From NCBI GenBank assembly GCA_947172415.1, contig OX359189.1:6772501-6836500 (forward strand): a stretch of DNA of 64,000 bases, in the 5' to 3' direction. The stretch comes from Chondrosia reniformis. Lineage: Eukaryota > Porifera > Demospongiae > Chondrillida > Chondrillidae. Both the position numbers and the translations under genes were made by a program. A model generated the notes under the pieces. The model saw nothing but the letters and a program-made list of their open reading frames with translations, searched no databases and had not been told where the DNA came from. Shown piece after piece: positions 25,452 through 38,491 of the stretch (within the stretch, counting starts at the first letter, position 1; each line of letters starts with the position of its first letter).

Positions 25452-28400
25452 CTAAACAATACGTACTGGTACTGTATGGCTTTAAATTTAACAAGTTAAC
25501 TTTTATTACATTGCAAAATACAGTTCAATGTCCTTAATTTGTTTGTATTGTTATTATTGTCAGGTATAAAATCTCTTTATATATTACAAAATTATAATGT
25601 TTCATTTGTATACAGTATTATATATGACATAGTATATCATAACAATATTCTTGTTATAACTTCTACATTATGGAAATATTGCTTTTATGTATTATGGCTT
25701 CAATTATTTCACTTCTATTTGATCACATCTACAATAGCAAGTGTACTTTGGTTCATGTACGATTATTAGGTTTAATAATAAGATGCAGTCACTGTGACAA
25801 TGTTCATTACATGAGCTGCATAATAGCCAATAATGTAAACATAATAGAGTGCACTTGTATACTGTACATATACACACATAAGCAAGGAAATTAATGTGCA
25901 GTATATAGTATATACGTATTCTATAAATATATTGTATTTAAGTATGAATCAATGATGTCATCAATTATACCAATTGTGTTACTTTGGGAATGCTATTTTT
26001 GAAAGATGTTCACACTGTGTTGAATATTGTCAGGGTTCAAGCATTTTGTCACTGTGTAATAAATAAAATTGGTTAACCGATTAATGGTCAGATTGGGAAA
26101 CTACATATTGTGTATCGTTAAATGAGGAATGTGGAATGAATAATAATAGAAAACTTTGGCATGGGACAGCATATATGCATATGTCTATATACACCACAGG
26201 ATCATCTATTGTACATGTGGAAATACACGTATACACGTACATGTATGTAAATGTGATAAGTGAATAATCACTAGAAAGTATTACACCAAACTAGCCAAGT
26301 GATTGCAGTCTAACCTTGGCTGGAGACCAAAGTCCTATTATATTGGCAACCAGTGAATGCCTGCCAGTCATCCAAAATAGAGAACATCATTGAAGTACCA
26401 CAGACAGCCATTTACTCCACATTTGGGATCATCAGTGTGGTAGATTTCATTAATGATAGGTGCTGGTAGATCACTTCATGCCCTTAACGGTTGAATGGAG
26501 ATGCTCCTATTGTATATTACTCTATCTCCTATCTTCATTTCATCTAAAGCCTATATATAAATACTGTGTCTCCTATTTTCATTTCTTCCGAAACCTATAT
26601 TATATATATGTATTGTCTATCTTCACTTCATCTAAAGCCTATATATAGATACTGTGTTCATATGGAAAGAGAGTAAATTGCATTGTGTAAACTGTGAAAA
26701 TGCTAAATTTCGTGTATATAGACTCTCTAAGACTCAATTGTACAGGTAAGAGTATGGGACAGCTAGTTTAGTGTTTTACCGTAGCAGAGCAAAAATGTGC
26801 ATGAAATATTAATGAGAACGTTTCGGTCCATAGACCTTCCTCAACCATATTTCTATCTAAAAGCGTAAACAGTTTATCTAGCCTCAAATAATCCAAATAT
26901 CATTTTTGTCTTTATAGTGATGACCCAGGTTCATTTTGGGAACCATATTAATATAAATTTTGTACAGTCTGTGTTAATGTGTAAATTTAGTTTTACTTCT
27001 TCTATAAATGGAATTCCTACTTTACTTTGCAAGCATATACAGGATGTGGTAAATATTTTAGGCCAACAAATTAAATTTTATATAACAAATTGTTATGCAA
27101 AAATTAATAATAAATAAAATATATATATATATACATACATATGCCATATTATATGTACGTACGTACATACGTATAATACGTATACTTACCAATAAGAGAT
27201 TGCCTCCAAGAAGTAATATTAATATTGTCAGCAGTGGAGGGTGAAGTGAATCCTTGCCAATGTGCTATTCAATGTGCTGGTATTATGTGAACATGCATTG
27301 TGCTTTGTACTAAAAGTGGGATTCTCAGTCACATGAAGCTGGTGTTAAAATAATTATATCACATTGTTTTGCTATAAAATTTATGTATTATAATATCTTG
27401 TGCCCAAGCTCACTTTTTATTGTACCCAAAATGTCCGAGATTTTAACTTGTGTTTAAACAATGTTAATAACTATATTCAATACAATGAAAAAGGGAGTTT
27501 TGCTTATTCAATACAATGTTATACATTGTGAAAGTGGTTGTAGGCATGTGTGGGAATACATTACATAGACGTCTTTCCTTTTAAATTAAATGTTGCATGT
27601 GATTCAGAAATAAATAATTATTGACAACATATATAATATAGCATGCAATTAATGAGATTCATACCAATGGCCTTTGATCGATGATTACGTACAAATTTAT
27701 ACAAAAGCAAATTATTATCCCTGGAAGAGAGGAGAATTTTTTAAATACATGTAATATTTAGCATATTAAAATATAAACTAGACAGCTAAATTATTTTACC
27801 AGTTATTTGTATTTGAAAAATGAGCAAAAAAGAGCACTTTAAAGATGATTATCTGAGAGATACTATTATAATAGCTGCTGATATACAACTTAAAACTTCA
27901 CTTGTATGTAATTGTACACAAAAGGAGCAAAAATCTACATATATAGTAAATTAATAAGCATGGCCAGTTTACTTATTTAAGTATCTCTAATAGTTGAATT
28001 TTGAACTGGCTAACAGAAATTGCTTAAATACAAGAATGATTGCCTTGCTGATCTGAATTTACATTTTACAAGACAATGCCCAAAAAGGATGAACATTAAT
28101 TTGCAAATTTTTTATATGTACATACGTATATACAATGTAAGAAAAAATGGCACTCTAAAAAAGGTATAAAATGTGTAAGTTATTTCTGTAGAGAAAAATG
28201 TTTAGATTGCATGGTTCATTATACATGCAGCAATAATACCAGCACAAGAATTAGCTACAATATTATCATCTAGGAATAGATATTATAAATAGTCACAGAT
28301 ATTTCATGCTAAATGGATGTATAATAATCATTATCAGAGAATTTATTAGTGCTGTGGTACAAAATACAGCTTTTTAATGTATTGTATTTGTGAATTTTAA

Positions 28401-28687
28401 AAGTATTTGCAAAAATTTATCTGGGATGTTTAACAAGTTGGATTTTGCACACTTTCTTATGTTTATGGCAATGGTAACTCTCCAGCAGTCTATTAATTGC
28501 ATGGGGCCACACCTGTCTACCAAACCATATTCCAGATCTCCAGTGACCACTTCACTATGACCACTCCATCAACCTCAGTACCTCAACCTGCATGGATGAC
28601 ATACACACCACTAGTTTTACCTCTCTTTTATTCCCATATTTGCCTCCTAATTTCCTCTTCTGCAATCACATCTATCACAGTCACATC
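25452..28687. other. AT-rich gene-free stretch
   Basis: No exon series, signal peptide or conserved domain is visible on either strand. It holds a possible poly(A) signal at 26058-26067 and a short tandem repeat at 26524-26657. Around 26819 is a stretch (acgtttcggtccatagacc) that resembles the inner part of small DNA transposons seen elsewhere in the window. Confidence 0.5.
26524..26657. repeat. Short tandem repeat (about 60 bp unit, three diverged copies)
   Basis: The pattern atcttcatttcatctaaagc followed by ctatatataaatactgtg recurs three times with substitutions and small length changes. Units are roughly 45-65 bp. Non-coding. Confidence 0.5.
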
Positions 28688-29397
28688 CCCCTCTACTGCC
28701 CCCTTCCACTACTGCCCCCCTTCCACTACTGCCCCCTTCCACTACTGCCCCCTTCCACTACTGCCCCCTTCCACTACTGCCCCCTTCCACTACTGCCCCC
28801 CTTCCACTACTGCCCCCCTTCCACTACTGCCCCCTTCCACTACTGCCCCCCTTCCACTACTGCCCCCTTCCACTACTGCCCCCTTCCACTACTGCCCCCC
28901 TTCCACTACTGCCCCCTTCCTCTACTGCCCCCTTCCACTACTGCCCCCTTCCACTACTGCCCCCTTCCACTACTGCCCCCCTTCCACTACTGCCCCCCTT
29001 CCACTACTGCCCCCTTCCACTACTGCCCCCCTTCCACTACTGCCCCCTTCCACTACTGCCCCCCTTCCACTACTGCCCCCTTCCACTACTGCCCCCTTCC
29101 ACTACTGCCCCCCTTCCACTACTGCCCCCCTTCCACTACTGCCCCCTTCCACTACTGCCCCCCTTCCACTACTGCCCCCCTTCCACTACTGCCCCCTTCC
29201 ACTACTGCCCCCTTCCACTACTGCCCCCTTCCACTACTGCCCCCCTTCCACTACTGCCCCCCTTCCACTACTGCCCCCTTCCACTACTGCCCCCTTCCAC
29301 TACTGCCCCCCTTCCACTACTGCCCCCCTTCCACTACTGCCCCCTTCCACTACTGCCCCCCTTCCACTACTGCCCCCTTCCACTACTGCCCCCCTTC
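28688..29397. repeat. Minisatellite, 17/18 bp unit, about 40 copies
   Basis: Near-perfect tandem copies of ccccttccactactgcc, with units of 17 or 18 bp that differ only in four or five Cs at the junction. The plus strand is pyrimidine-rich (C/T with ACTACTG). All three plus frames stay open, which explains long artefact reading frames (STTAPLPLLPP type); I do not call a protein. One interior unit has a single change (ctctactg near 28921). Confidence 0.95.
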
Positions 29398-29571
29398 CCT
29401 CAGAAAATTTACTCATTGTCAAATTTAACCTTCTTGTATATTCATTCAAAGATTGCATTGTAAGTACTTCTTGGTTGAAAAAGATAAATAAGACCAGTAG
29501 ACTTAAGACTATAATAATAAAGAGAAAAAAAGAAAAAAATTTGGAATAAATTTGTGGGTGTAAAAGAAAAA

Positions 29572-29637
29572 GATGGCAGTTACTGTATATATAACTGCCA
29601 TCACCCTCAGATCACTCTCACAACCGGTGAGGGTGAT
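29572..29637. other. Two adjacent perfect hairpins
   Basis: Stem 1 pairs 29572-29582 (gatggcagtta) with 29592-29602. Stem 2 pairs 29600-29609 (atcaccctca) with 29628-29637. The two stems overlap by three bases, so they would compete. Possibly the ends of a small palindromic transposon. Confidence 0.5.
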
Positions 29638-31972
29638 CTTTAAAAATAAACTCTTCAAACTTAATGACTATATATAATAAACTCATTCAGTACCTAAACG
29701 TTTGTTGTAAAGTAATAGTTGTATAGTTATGTATAACATAGCATATGTATATACTAACGCAATGTGTATTATGGCCATACTATTAAATGCTATATATTAG
29801 TGTCATGTAACAGTAAATACACTTAATAGGCCTTAATTATAAGAGACAAATATTTTCAATTGCCTGTATTGCCTGTGATTTGTAGGGCATCCGTCCCATT
29901 GGTCCATTAGCACCTTTGACTCTGAGACAAAATGCTTTGTAGAATATTTTCAACATTTAACAGAGCAAGTCATAACCTTTATGACTCCCATGATTCTGTT
30001 AAACTGTAGGTATTCATCTATGTCCCTTGGATATACACAAGGGGAAGTGTTCTATAACACATTCTTATTACAGATCTGGAATTATGGTTCATTTGGTTTT
30101 ATAGATTAGTGTATTTCCAAAAAGGAATTTATAATATAACAAACCTATTCTATATATATACGTACATTGGTAAGGTAATACGACCACATTAAATGTACTA
30201 TATGCATAGCTAAATACATAGACTAAGTCTTCTTTCATTAGTTTACAGATTTTCATGTACTTATAAAAGTAGTCACTTACAAGCTGATAATAAAGTATCA
30301 TTTTAAAGAAGAGAATACCTTCATTACATATGAGAACAGATCATATCTTAAAAGGATAGATCTAGAGTTATAGAGGTATTGCCATATAGCAGTGCCAAAA
30401 GTTGTACATATGCATAATTATATAGAAAATATGCATCCTTGAATAAAGTTAATAGTGGTTTACGTACTGAAACTGAATAACAAAATTTTTACAATTGAAA
30501 GCTGTATACAAACTGTGGTCAGTAACCATCCATACAATGGCTGAATGAAGTATATTAAAGAAAACCATAAGGTGAATACAGTGAATTAGTGTCTATACCA
30601 TATGTGGCCATGAACAATGATATTGTGCAACAGATGTATGTAATTCAAATGTATATAGTAAAACTTGATTTATGGCGAATATACGTATATATATTCTGTT
30701 TACTTTTGTTATATTATAGATTAATAATAAGCACTTTTAACAGGTTTAGATTTTATATACTGCTTCATTTTACACTAGTTATAATGGACAAAGAAATATA
30801 TATATATAGAAATTTATATAACACTCATCCAAAATTGTATAGGTTTTGGTCTAGAAAAAAGTTTCTTTTGTACAGTTTCTTTTGGTCTAGTTTCTTTTGC
30901 ACAGTTACTATAGTAACCAGCCCATTCCTTTGTCTTTAATGGATGTCATCTATGATGTTAATAAGTTTTTTTAGATTATTCAGGTTCATTTTTCAAGTTA
31001 TAATCTTTTTCATTTATTGTATATATTGTAAGAATGCACAATTTATGTAGATATACGTATATACTATAATGTGCTTATAGTGTATATACACTATTATACG
31101 TATTCTGACTTTGAATTGTGAACATTTTGGGCCTTTGTGAGAAGGATTGCTTGCTATATATTAAACTAGGTTTCACTGTTTTGTGTGTCTAAAATAATAT
31201 GGAAATTTATATTCTTAATTCTACATGCATCATAGAATACCTTATTTAGTATGTGGTTTCATACACATATAGCATTTTAGTACACCAAACATATATACAT
31301 CCTGAAAGTGTTTCCTAATGTTTGAGTTATATATAGTATAGAGAGTGTATATACGTATATTGAACTTAAATGCATATTATTATACAGAGAAACATTGCAT
31401 TGGTAATTTCATTGTGTTTGTGTACAATTATCTTTGTCAGGTATCTAATTCAATAACTAGCTGTTAAATCAAATCAAAACTTTGTATAGTATTATTTAAT
31501 TCTTCCTATTATTGAATCTTCAAAACTTGTGTATGCACAATACATATAATATATACTCTATTACTTAGAATCATGCATTTTTATACTATATATATGTACT
31601 GATATGTGTCCCAGTCTGTTAGATTGGTAATATGATAAATAGTTGAATTACTTAAATTGTCTAATTCAGTTATTTGCAATTGTAAAGTTCTTTAGATTTG
31701 TATGTACGTATATATGTATATATAATAAGAAGGGATTTGTACAGCTTTTAGAATTAACTGATGATATGAAACCCATTCTGGTTTTGAATTTCTTTCATTG
31801 AGTATTTAACAGTGACCACATACAGAAGATCAGTTTACTAAAAAAGACTTGTTACTGTGTTCATTTTGATTGGTCAGACATACTGACTTATACTTTATTA
31901 TTACAACGTGATTGAACATGAAACTAACACCACATTATACTTGTTGTTATAACGTTTCACTAAAATTATATA

Positions 31973-32031
31973 CAAGCAAGAATCGAACCAATGACTTCAC
32001 AACTACAAGCATAAACTCCGCTGCATCACTT
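31973..32031 (-). repeat. tRNA-like (SINE-type) promoter stretch
   Basis: On the minus strand a B box (ggttcgattc) lies downstream of an A-box-like segment (gatgcagcggag). The stems are too poor for a functional tRNA. A tRNA-derived SINE fragment is the likelier reading. Confidence 0.3.
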
Positions 32032-32360
32032 TTTATATATGTATGTACCTCCTAAATCTGTAAAGCTGAGATATTGAAGAATGACTTATATTATTATAAT
32101 AATATTATGAAATTAGATATTGCATCTCTCTTTCATAACTATATACAATGTATCTATATATATAATGCATACATTTATACTGTGAATTTTTATATATGTT
32201 AGTTGTATTTACATAGTAGCAGTTATAAATACAGGAGTAGCAGTGTCTAAAATGTTTTCATACACAAAACATTTGAACTGTATCTCCATGTTTATACATG
32301 AGTAGTCACCTGAAACTGTTTTAAAACGCTTAACTAAGCATGCAGAGTAAATAAACACAC

Positions 32361-32417
32361 ATCACTTGACTCTGGATTTTACCCACTCATGTGGAACGCA
32401 ATGAGCAATGGGTGGAA
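32361..32417. repeat. Dispersed repeat pair member (other copy 40551-40620)
   Basis: Shares cacttgactct, acccactcatgt and gcaatgag blocks with 40551-40620 in the same orientation, with small indels. Class unknown. Confidence 0.4.
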
Positions 32418-35400
32418 CTAAAGTTCGCTTGATGAGAACCAGAATCTCCCCTAAGCCACTCAAAGAGATGGTATCCGTAGAGGTTCAGTAGGTGTATATG
32501 CAATTCAGTTTGCAGACAAAACATGAATTTCTATATACATACACGTATGTGATTTCAATAATAAATGTAATTCTGTTTTGATTAGCTAATTATCTAATCC
32601 AATAAACCATTTAGCAATCTAAATATTCACAGCATACAGAATATATAATACCATATACTGTATGTATATACCACACTATAGATATGTTACATGTGGTAAA
32701 TATAGGTCACTTTGTCCCTTGCATTTTGAATGAACTACATAAGACCAAGAAGACTACAAGGACTCCCAAGGACAATAAATACAAAAAGAGCTGTCTGTGT
32801 TAGTGTATAGAAGAAAAAAGATTCTTGTATCCTCATTCAAGGTTCTAAGGTTATATACTAGGGTTTGTTTCCGATAGGCCTTCGATATTATATACCCTAT
32901 ATAGAATAGATGTACAAGTGGGACATATAAAATAGTGTTTTAGATTAGTTTCTTTCATTATAGATGTACATGCATTATGTATGATTTGTATACATATAAT
33001 ACGTATAATTTATAGCTTTTCGTTTGATTGGTGTATATGTATGTACGTATATAGTTGTTTAATAGGTATATCCTGTCCTTATATGAAACATGCACAGAGA
33101 ATGGGTAAGATTCATTGTAAAATAGCTTGAAAATAAATGTGAAAGGTGTTAGTGAACTGTCTATATTCAATATATAACACTAAATGTAAACTATTCGAGA
33201 AACATATATAAAGTAAAATCTGTTTGTTTACATTATCCCGTGCTAGCTATATAGTGTTAGTAGGAATTCTTTAATTTTTGCATACACAGCAGAATTAAAA
33301 GCTACCGTGTTAATTTATCAGACAAGCTCCCTTTCTCCTAACTAAATTATAAATCTTGATAAGAATCAAAGGCACTAACCGGCCCAACTCTATATATGTA
33401 AGTCCTAATGTGTACTACTTTACAATACTAATCCTATTAAACAATTGAAAATGGCATTAGTCTATATATGTGTATATATATTTTTAGTGTTAATGTAATT
33501 GATTTATTATTGTGTTATATATACTTCCTCTCAGTTGAAATGCATATATAATGCACCTCTAATGTATGCGAATGAAAGTTTTCTAATGTTAAAAGGACAT
33601 TACGACAGTTAGGAGTTTATCGTTTCTTTAGAAATAACATGTATATAAGTGACTGAGTTGCAAGTCAAAATTCCATTATGTACAAATTATGCAGTGTTCA
33701 TTTTCTGTGGTTTTTAAGAGAAAGACTAAACAGCATTTTGTTCATCAATTTTCATTTTGGTGTTACAGTATTATATGCACAGCCTTATCTGATGCACACA
33801 ATTTATATATGTAGGTATAATGTACATCAACATTGTCTTGTTTTTTTCGGTTTGTTGGGAACTCTTATGGTGATTGTATATACGTATATTCTGTGTAGTG
33901 TTGTATATATTTAAAACATTCTTCCGGAGGAGGGTATGTTTTCATATAATAAGCATGTAAGGTATAAATAGGACCCCAGAACCCCACCCCCTAAAGATAT
34001 ACCCACAAAAGAGAATGGATGGAGTTATGTATTGACTTATATGTAAACATTTTGGTAAGGAGGATAAGAAATTAACAGTTTATCAAGTTTTACATAACAA
34101 AACCTGTAGCACCATTTATTCAAATAGTTGATTGGTACCCGGTAATTCTATAAAAATTTACATGAAGTTTGGTTGGTTATTTAAAGTGGATGCAAGTAAA
34201 CTGACAGTAATAAAGAAGTAACTTTCACACATCCTAAATATTGCCTATATCTGCCTTCTCAATATTATCACATAAACAATTCATCTCATTGCTTATATCA
34301 GAACACTGATGTATAAAACTGATTTTTTACCGAGATCAGCAAAAGATCAGCAATTTGTAGAGTACATGTGACCAGAACACATGACTATTAGCCATACAAG
34401 TGTGTCACGTTGCAAAAGGAATCTTTATAGAAGTATATAGGTGATTCAGCTTTATAAAATGCTGAAATTATCAACTACTAAATAGCGGACTGTGTTTCTA
34501 TTTCAAAGGATAATGAATTAATTTAAAAATTTCCCAAATCATGAAGTTTACATTAATTCAAGCGAGTGTACATGCGACAAACACTTGTATGGTTATATAG
34601 ATATCCTTTTTTTGCAAATTGATATCCACACAATATATGCTCTATAGCTACGTACAACATGTATATAGATACCGTATATATAAATCAGGATCTATTTTAG
34701 GTACATTATCATAGGTCATTATTATTGTAAGTTTTCCTGTGTTTAATAGTAAATGTATTATATATAAGGTATTACTTTCAAGCAAAATACGTCATTTCTG
34801 GTTTGCATATAATAAAACCTCTGACTATATTATTAGGTCCTTCGAAGACCTTATTCCCCTTCCTGCTGTATGCACTGTCAAATTAAAAAGAATTTCATGT
34901 GTATGCAGTTGAAAGGACTATATATGGTTAATTACTTTATAGCCATAATAAACGAGTTACAGGAGGACAGTTCCTAAATACTTGAATAGGTTTCAGGTAT
35001 TAGGTAATCTATTCATAGTCATATATACAAAGGAACAGGGTATATATGTGCCATGTATATATACATAGTCTATTATGAATGTTGAAACCATAGGTACGTA
35101 CCCATATAGGAGGTTACACAATTGCAGTTTCATTATATCAATATCAATTACTAACAATTTTCACATAACATAGTCCTTGCAATGGAAATTTAAACATAAT
35201 GGCCGATAACTTATATAAACAATTGCAAATCACTAAATACAGATATGTTTTTATGTATTCTCCTCTGATGAATCACAAAATTACAGGTACATGAATTAAT
35301 AGTATCTTATAGCTATATACGTATATGCCTGATATATATACATATGTGCTTACACATATTTTTCTATATATTACAAAAGTTGAGTACAGATCTAGAGGTG

Positions 35401-36362
35401 TAAAGATATATAGTACTGTATACCTTCTATATATATACTTAGTATAGTTACATATACCTTTTGTATATAAGGAAAACCCACAAGTGACCCCCTATTAATT
35501 ATGGCTACTGTATATATACACCGTAGGAATGGACTACAGTCTTTTCAACTGGTTAAATTATATAGCCTAATAGTAGAATCGAATAAATCCACTTTATATT
35601 ATACTTTACACAATGTGAATAGCAACATGCACTGGGAATGTGCATATATAGTCAGTATATTGTAAATGTAGTGAAAATGCTCAAACATTAAGAGACTTAC
35701 AACTCGTACAAATAATGCAATTATTTTTAGATGAAATGTCCATTAAAAATGTAAATAGGAATGATTTGATGAGTACACACTTTAGAAGTCTATATATATA
35801 CACACATGTAATGTACCATATACTTTTGTGGTCCAATATGTACAGTTTCCACACGCATCAATTGATAGCATTATAAATAGCTGCAAAAAGAATAGAATAG
35901 TGTAAAGAAGAAAGGAAAGCTTTCACCTGTGGTATGTGATAGTTAGTATTATATTAAAACAAAATATTAGTAAGCTGTATTCAGTAAAACATGTAATTGA
36001 TGCCAGCTCGTGTATTTACACATCACATATATACCTAATTGCGTACATAATTATAAAGTATTATTATTGGATAATTAGTGTCCTTTGGTATGAATATTGC
36101 ATTACTTAGAAAAGGAATTTCAAACCTTTACATGACTGAAATTCCATATTATTGTAAAATATTTGACTCTGGTCTGGCAGAGTGAAATGAAGATATACGT
36201 ATATTGTCATATATCATTTGTAACCTGAGGTAATTTATTTGCTATTATTGCATTAAATGAATATTGAATTCATGTGTTTATATACATAATATTATACATA
36301 TATATTATAGTATATTATACTCACTTGTGATTGACCATATATAATAATTAATGACATTATTA

Positions 36363-38491
36363 TCAACTGTGTGATCCATGACGGACTCTTTTTATTTTCT
36401 TTGACTCATCAGCTACAGTAGAGTATCCGACTGTGTCCTGTACAGGTAAGTCACTGCATTGTGGAGGTGGGGGAGAGAGGGGACTGGGACTGGTCACACT
36501 GGGTGTGGTCCTTAGGGAGTGGGTGCGGCTTACTACATCCCTCACTGTAGCATACTCGGGTAACACCTGCTGTTGAGATGTAGGAGTTTGGCTGTTCCTG
36601 CTGCCATTGGGTGTTCTACTAAACCTGGCACTTAGTACTCTTTTAGGTGTCGATGATGCATTAGAGACTTCACCATAACCAGGGAGATCTTTAATGTCTG
36701 CTTCTTTCAGCCTCTCTAGTGGTTGTGGTGGTAATGGAGGTGAAGAGAGGTTGCTATTTATATGTTGTCCATCTATAGAATCCTGTACAGTTGCATATGT
36801 CTCTAGTTTAGCTGCCCACACATTATCTGCTCTTCCCTATTAATATGCACTAGTAAAGATGAAAGTATGTACTAAGGAGAAACATTTCCAAATAATTACT
36901 TACTTGGGGCTTCAAAACTTCTGAGTACAAAACAGAACTATTTGTATTTTGCTGATCATGACTCACAAAAGGAGCCTTATATGTTTCTACTTTACAATCT
37001 TTATTTTCTGATGTTAACTTCAATTAAATATTATAATATGTCAAAATAATTTTATTTAAATAAAACATAAATGACTCTACCTTATCCTTATAAATGTTTT
37101 GATCTGAAGTCGTATATACGTATATATTTTTAGATGATAAGATGCATATATAACCTTGGTATAGTAAACTAAATGCCTTTGGGTTATATACGTATATATA
37201 TCCAGTAACACCTCAGAAACCATGGTTACGGTACATACCTTGAAAGTATGTAGTTTCCTTTTTTGTTCTTGTAAGCTGTTTTTAGGATACAATATACAAA
37301 ATTATATTATTCTTTAATTACACTGATACTCTGTAAACTTACAACTTATAACGCCATGTTACTGCCACAGATACCGCTAGGCAAGCTGTAATCAATATAA
37401 CTCCAACTATTACCACAACAATCAAAACCCAAATTGATGGAAGTTTAGCTGATTGCAGAGTAGGTGACATCTCTGGTTCTATTCATATATGTATTACACA
37501 AAACAAGTGAAAAATAGTTAATTTTATTTAGGCATAAAACATACCAGTAATTCTGACTCCTTTTCTTTGGTCAATACAAGGTTCCCCTTCACCAAATACA
37601 TTAATCAGATACAAATACAAATTATAGTTTTCTTCCTTGTTGATTTTACTACTTGAAATGTTAAATGTTTTTGTAACATTAATATGCTCTTCAGAACCTG
37701 TTTTCAAGTGATATGTTTGATTGTAAATTTGTTCATGTTGTCCATCAACAATGACTACTCGGTACTTTTGAATGTAATCTTCTGAGGATTTCCAATTAAC
37801 AACTATTGAGTCTTTGTTCCATTTAAAATTGCATATTGGCTGTAATGGTGGAGAATCTGTCAAAATGAATGAAGTGATATATGTTATACAAAGAAAAGAT
37901 CATTTTAAATATAATAAATTATAGTCTATTAACTGTAATCAACACAGTTATATTCTATATATATATATAGTTCTCCCTCTAAATATCCATTACATATGCG
38001 TATGCACAACGTACCTATAATTATAAAAGTCTTGGTGACTTTGGAAGAAAGTAGATCTGTTGAGCCTAAATCAATGCAGCGACAGGTTAAGTTCACTCCA
38101 TTCAGAGACGTTGTTATATTTTGCGCAATAAAGGAAAGAGAGTGGTCAAACGTAGACACTTGTGCAAAAGTGGTTTCGTAAGTTTTATTGTTCAGATTAT
38201 CTAAGTGTTTGAAATCGTCACTTTCATTAAATTTAAATTGAAAAGTTATCTTCCTATTCTGACTGAATCCCAATGCCGTACAATTTAAGGTGATATCTTG
38301 CCAAGCGGGAAACACAAAGCTCTCAGGATAAAGTAGAGCTTTTGGTGGCTCATTAGCTGTAGCTATAAAATTAAAAAGAGTGACAGAATTTAAATTGATC
38401 TCTATAGCTATACTAGACATCGTAACAGCTTCTGCTTACCAATTTTTTTAAGGATAACAAACAAAGATACAAGTACACTAAGCCTATTCAT
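36363..38491 (-). CDS. Ig-FN3 transmembrane receptor with multiple ITIM-like tyrosines
   Basis: Eight exons, 495 residues, read on the minus strand: 38440-38491 (signal MNRLSVLVSLFVIL), 38015-38362 (Ig-like, TLNC...LTCRC), 37545-37856 (FN3-like), 37343-37478 (transmembrane WVLIVVVIVGVILITACLA), 37239-37267, 37081-37103 (23 bp), 36904-37017, 36363-36836 (long tail). Phases 1,1,1,2,1,0,0 fit only if the fifth exon starts after acaag|. Tail motifs include VLYSEV and VGYSTV (canonical V/I/L/S-x-Y-x-x-V/I/L ITIM form) plus ETYATV, PGYGEV and PEYATV, separated by proline-rich stretches. It is convergent with the receptor at 23208-25451 and shares its first three exon phases. I infer an inhibitory or docking receptor. 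The Ig domain lacks the usual core Trp. Confidence 0.8.

Larger units (their letters stand above)
29398..36362. other. AT-rich gene desert
   Basis: About 7 kb with no supported exon. Contents seen: a double hairpin at 29572-29637, a tRNA-like stretch at 31973-32031, half of a dispersed repeat at 32361-32417, and many palindromic TATACGTATA-like tracts. Open frames here are short, AT-biased and lack splice or domain support. Confidence 0.5.

Noticed and set aside
25539..25894. Overlapping open frames downstream of the first Ig receptor
   Set aside because: They follow the stop codon of the receptor, lie in AT-rich DNA and resemble no domain.
28497..29549. Long proline/threonine-rich open frame across the minisatellite
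   Set aside because: All three plus frames are open because the 17/18 bp unit lacks stops. There is no signal peptide, splice support or non-repetitive domain.
30589..30939. 116-codon open frame in the gene desert
   Set aside because: Composition is AT-driven (F, Y, I, L runs) with no homologous partner, signal or splice context.
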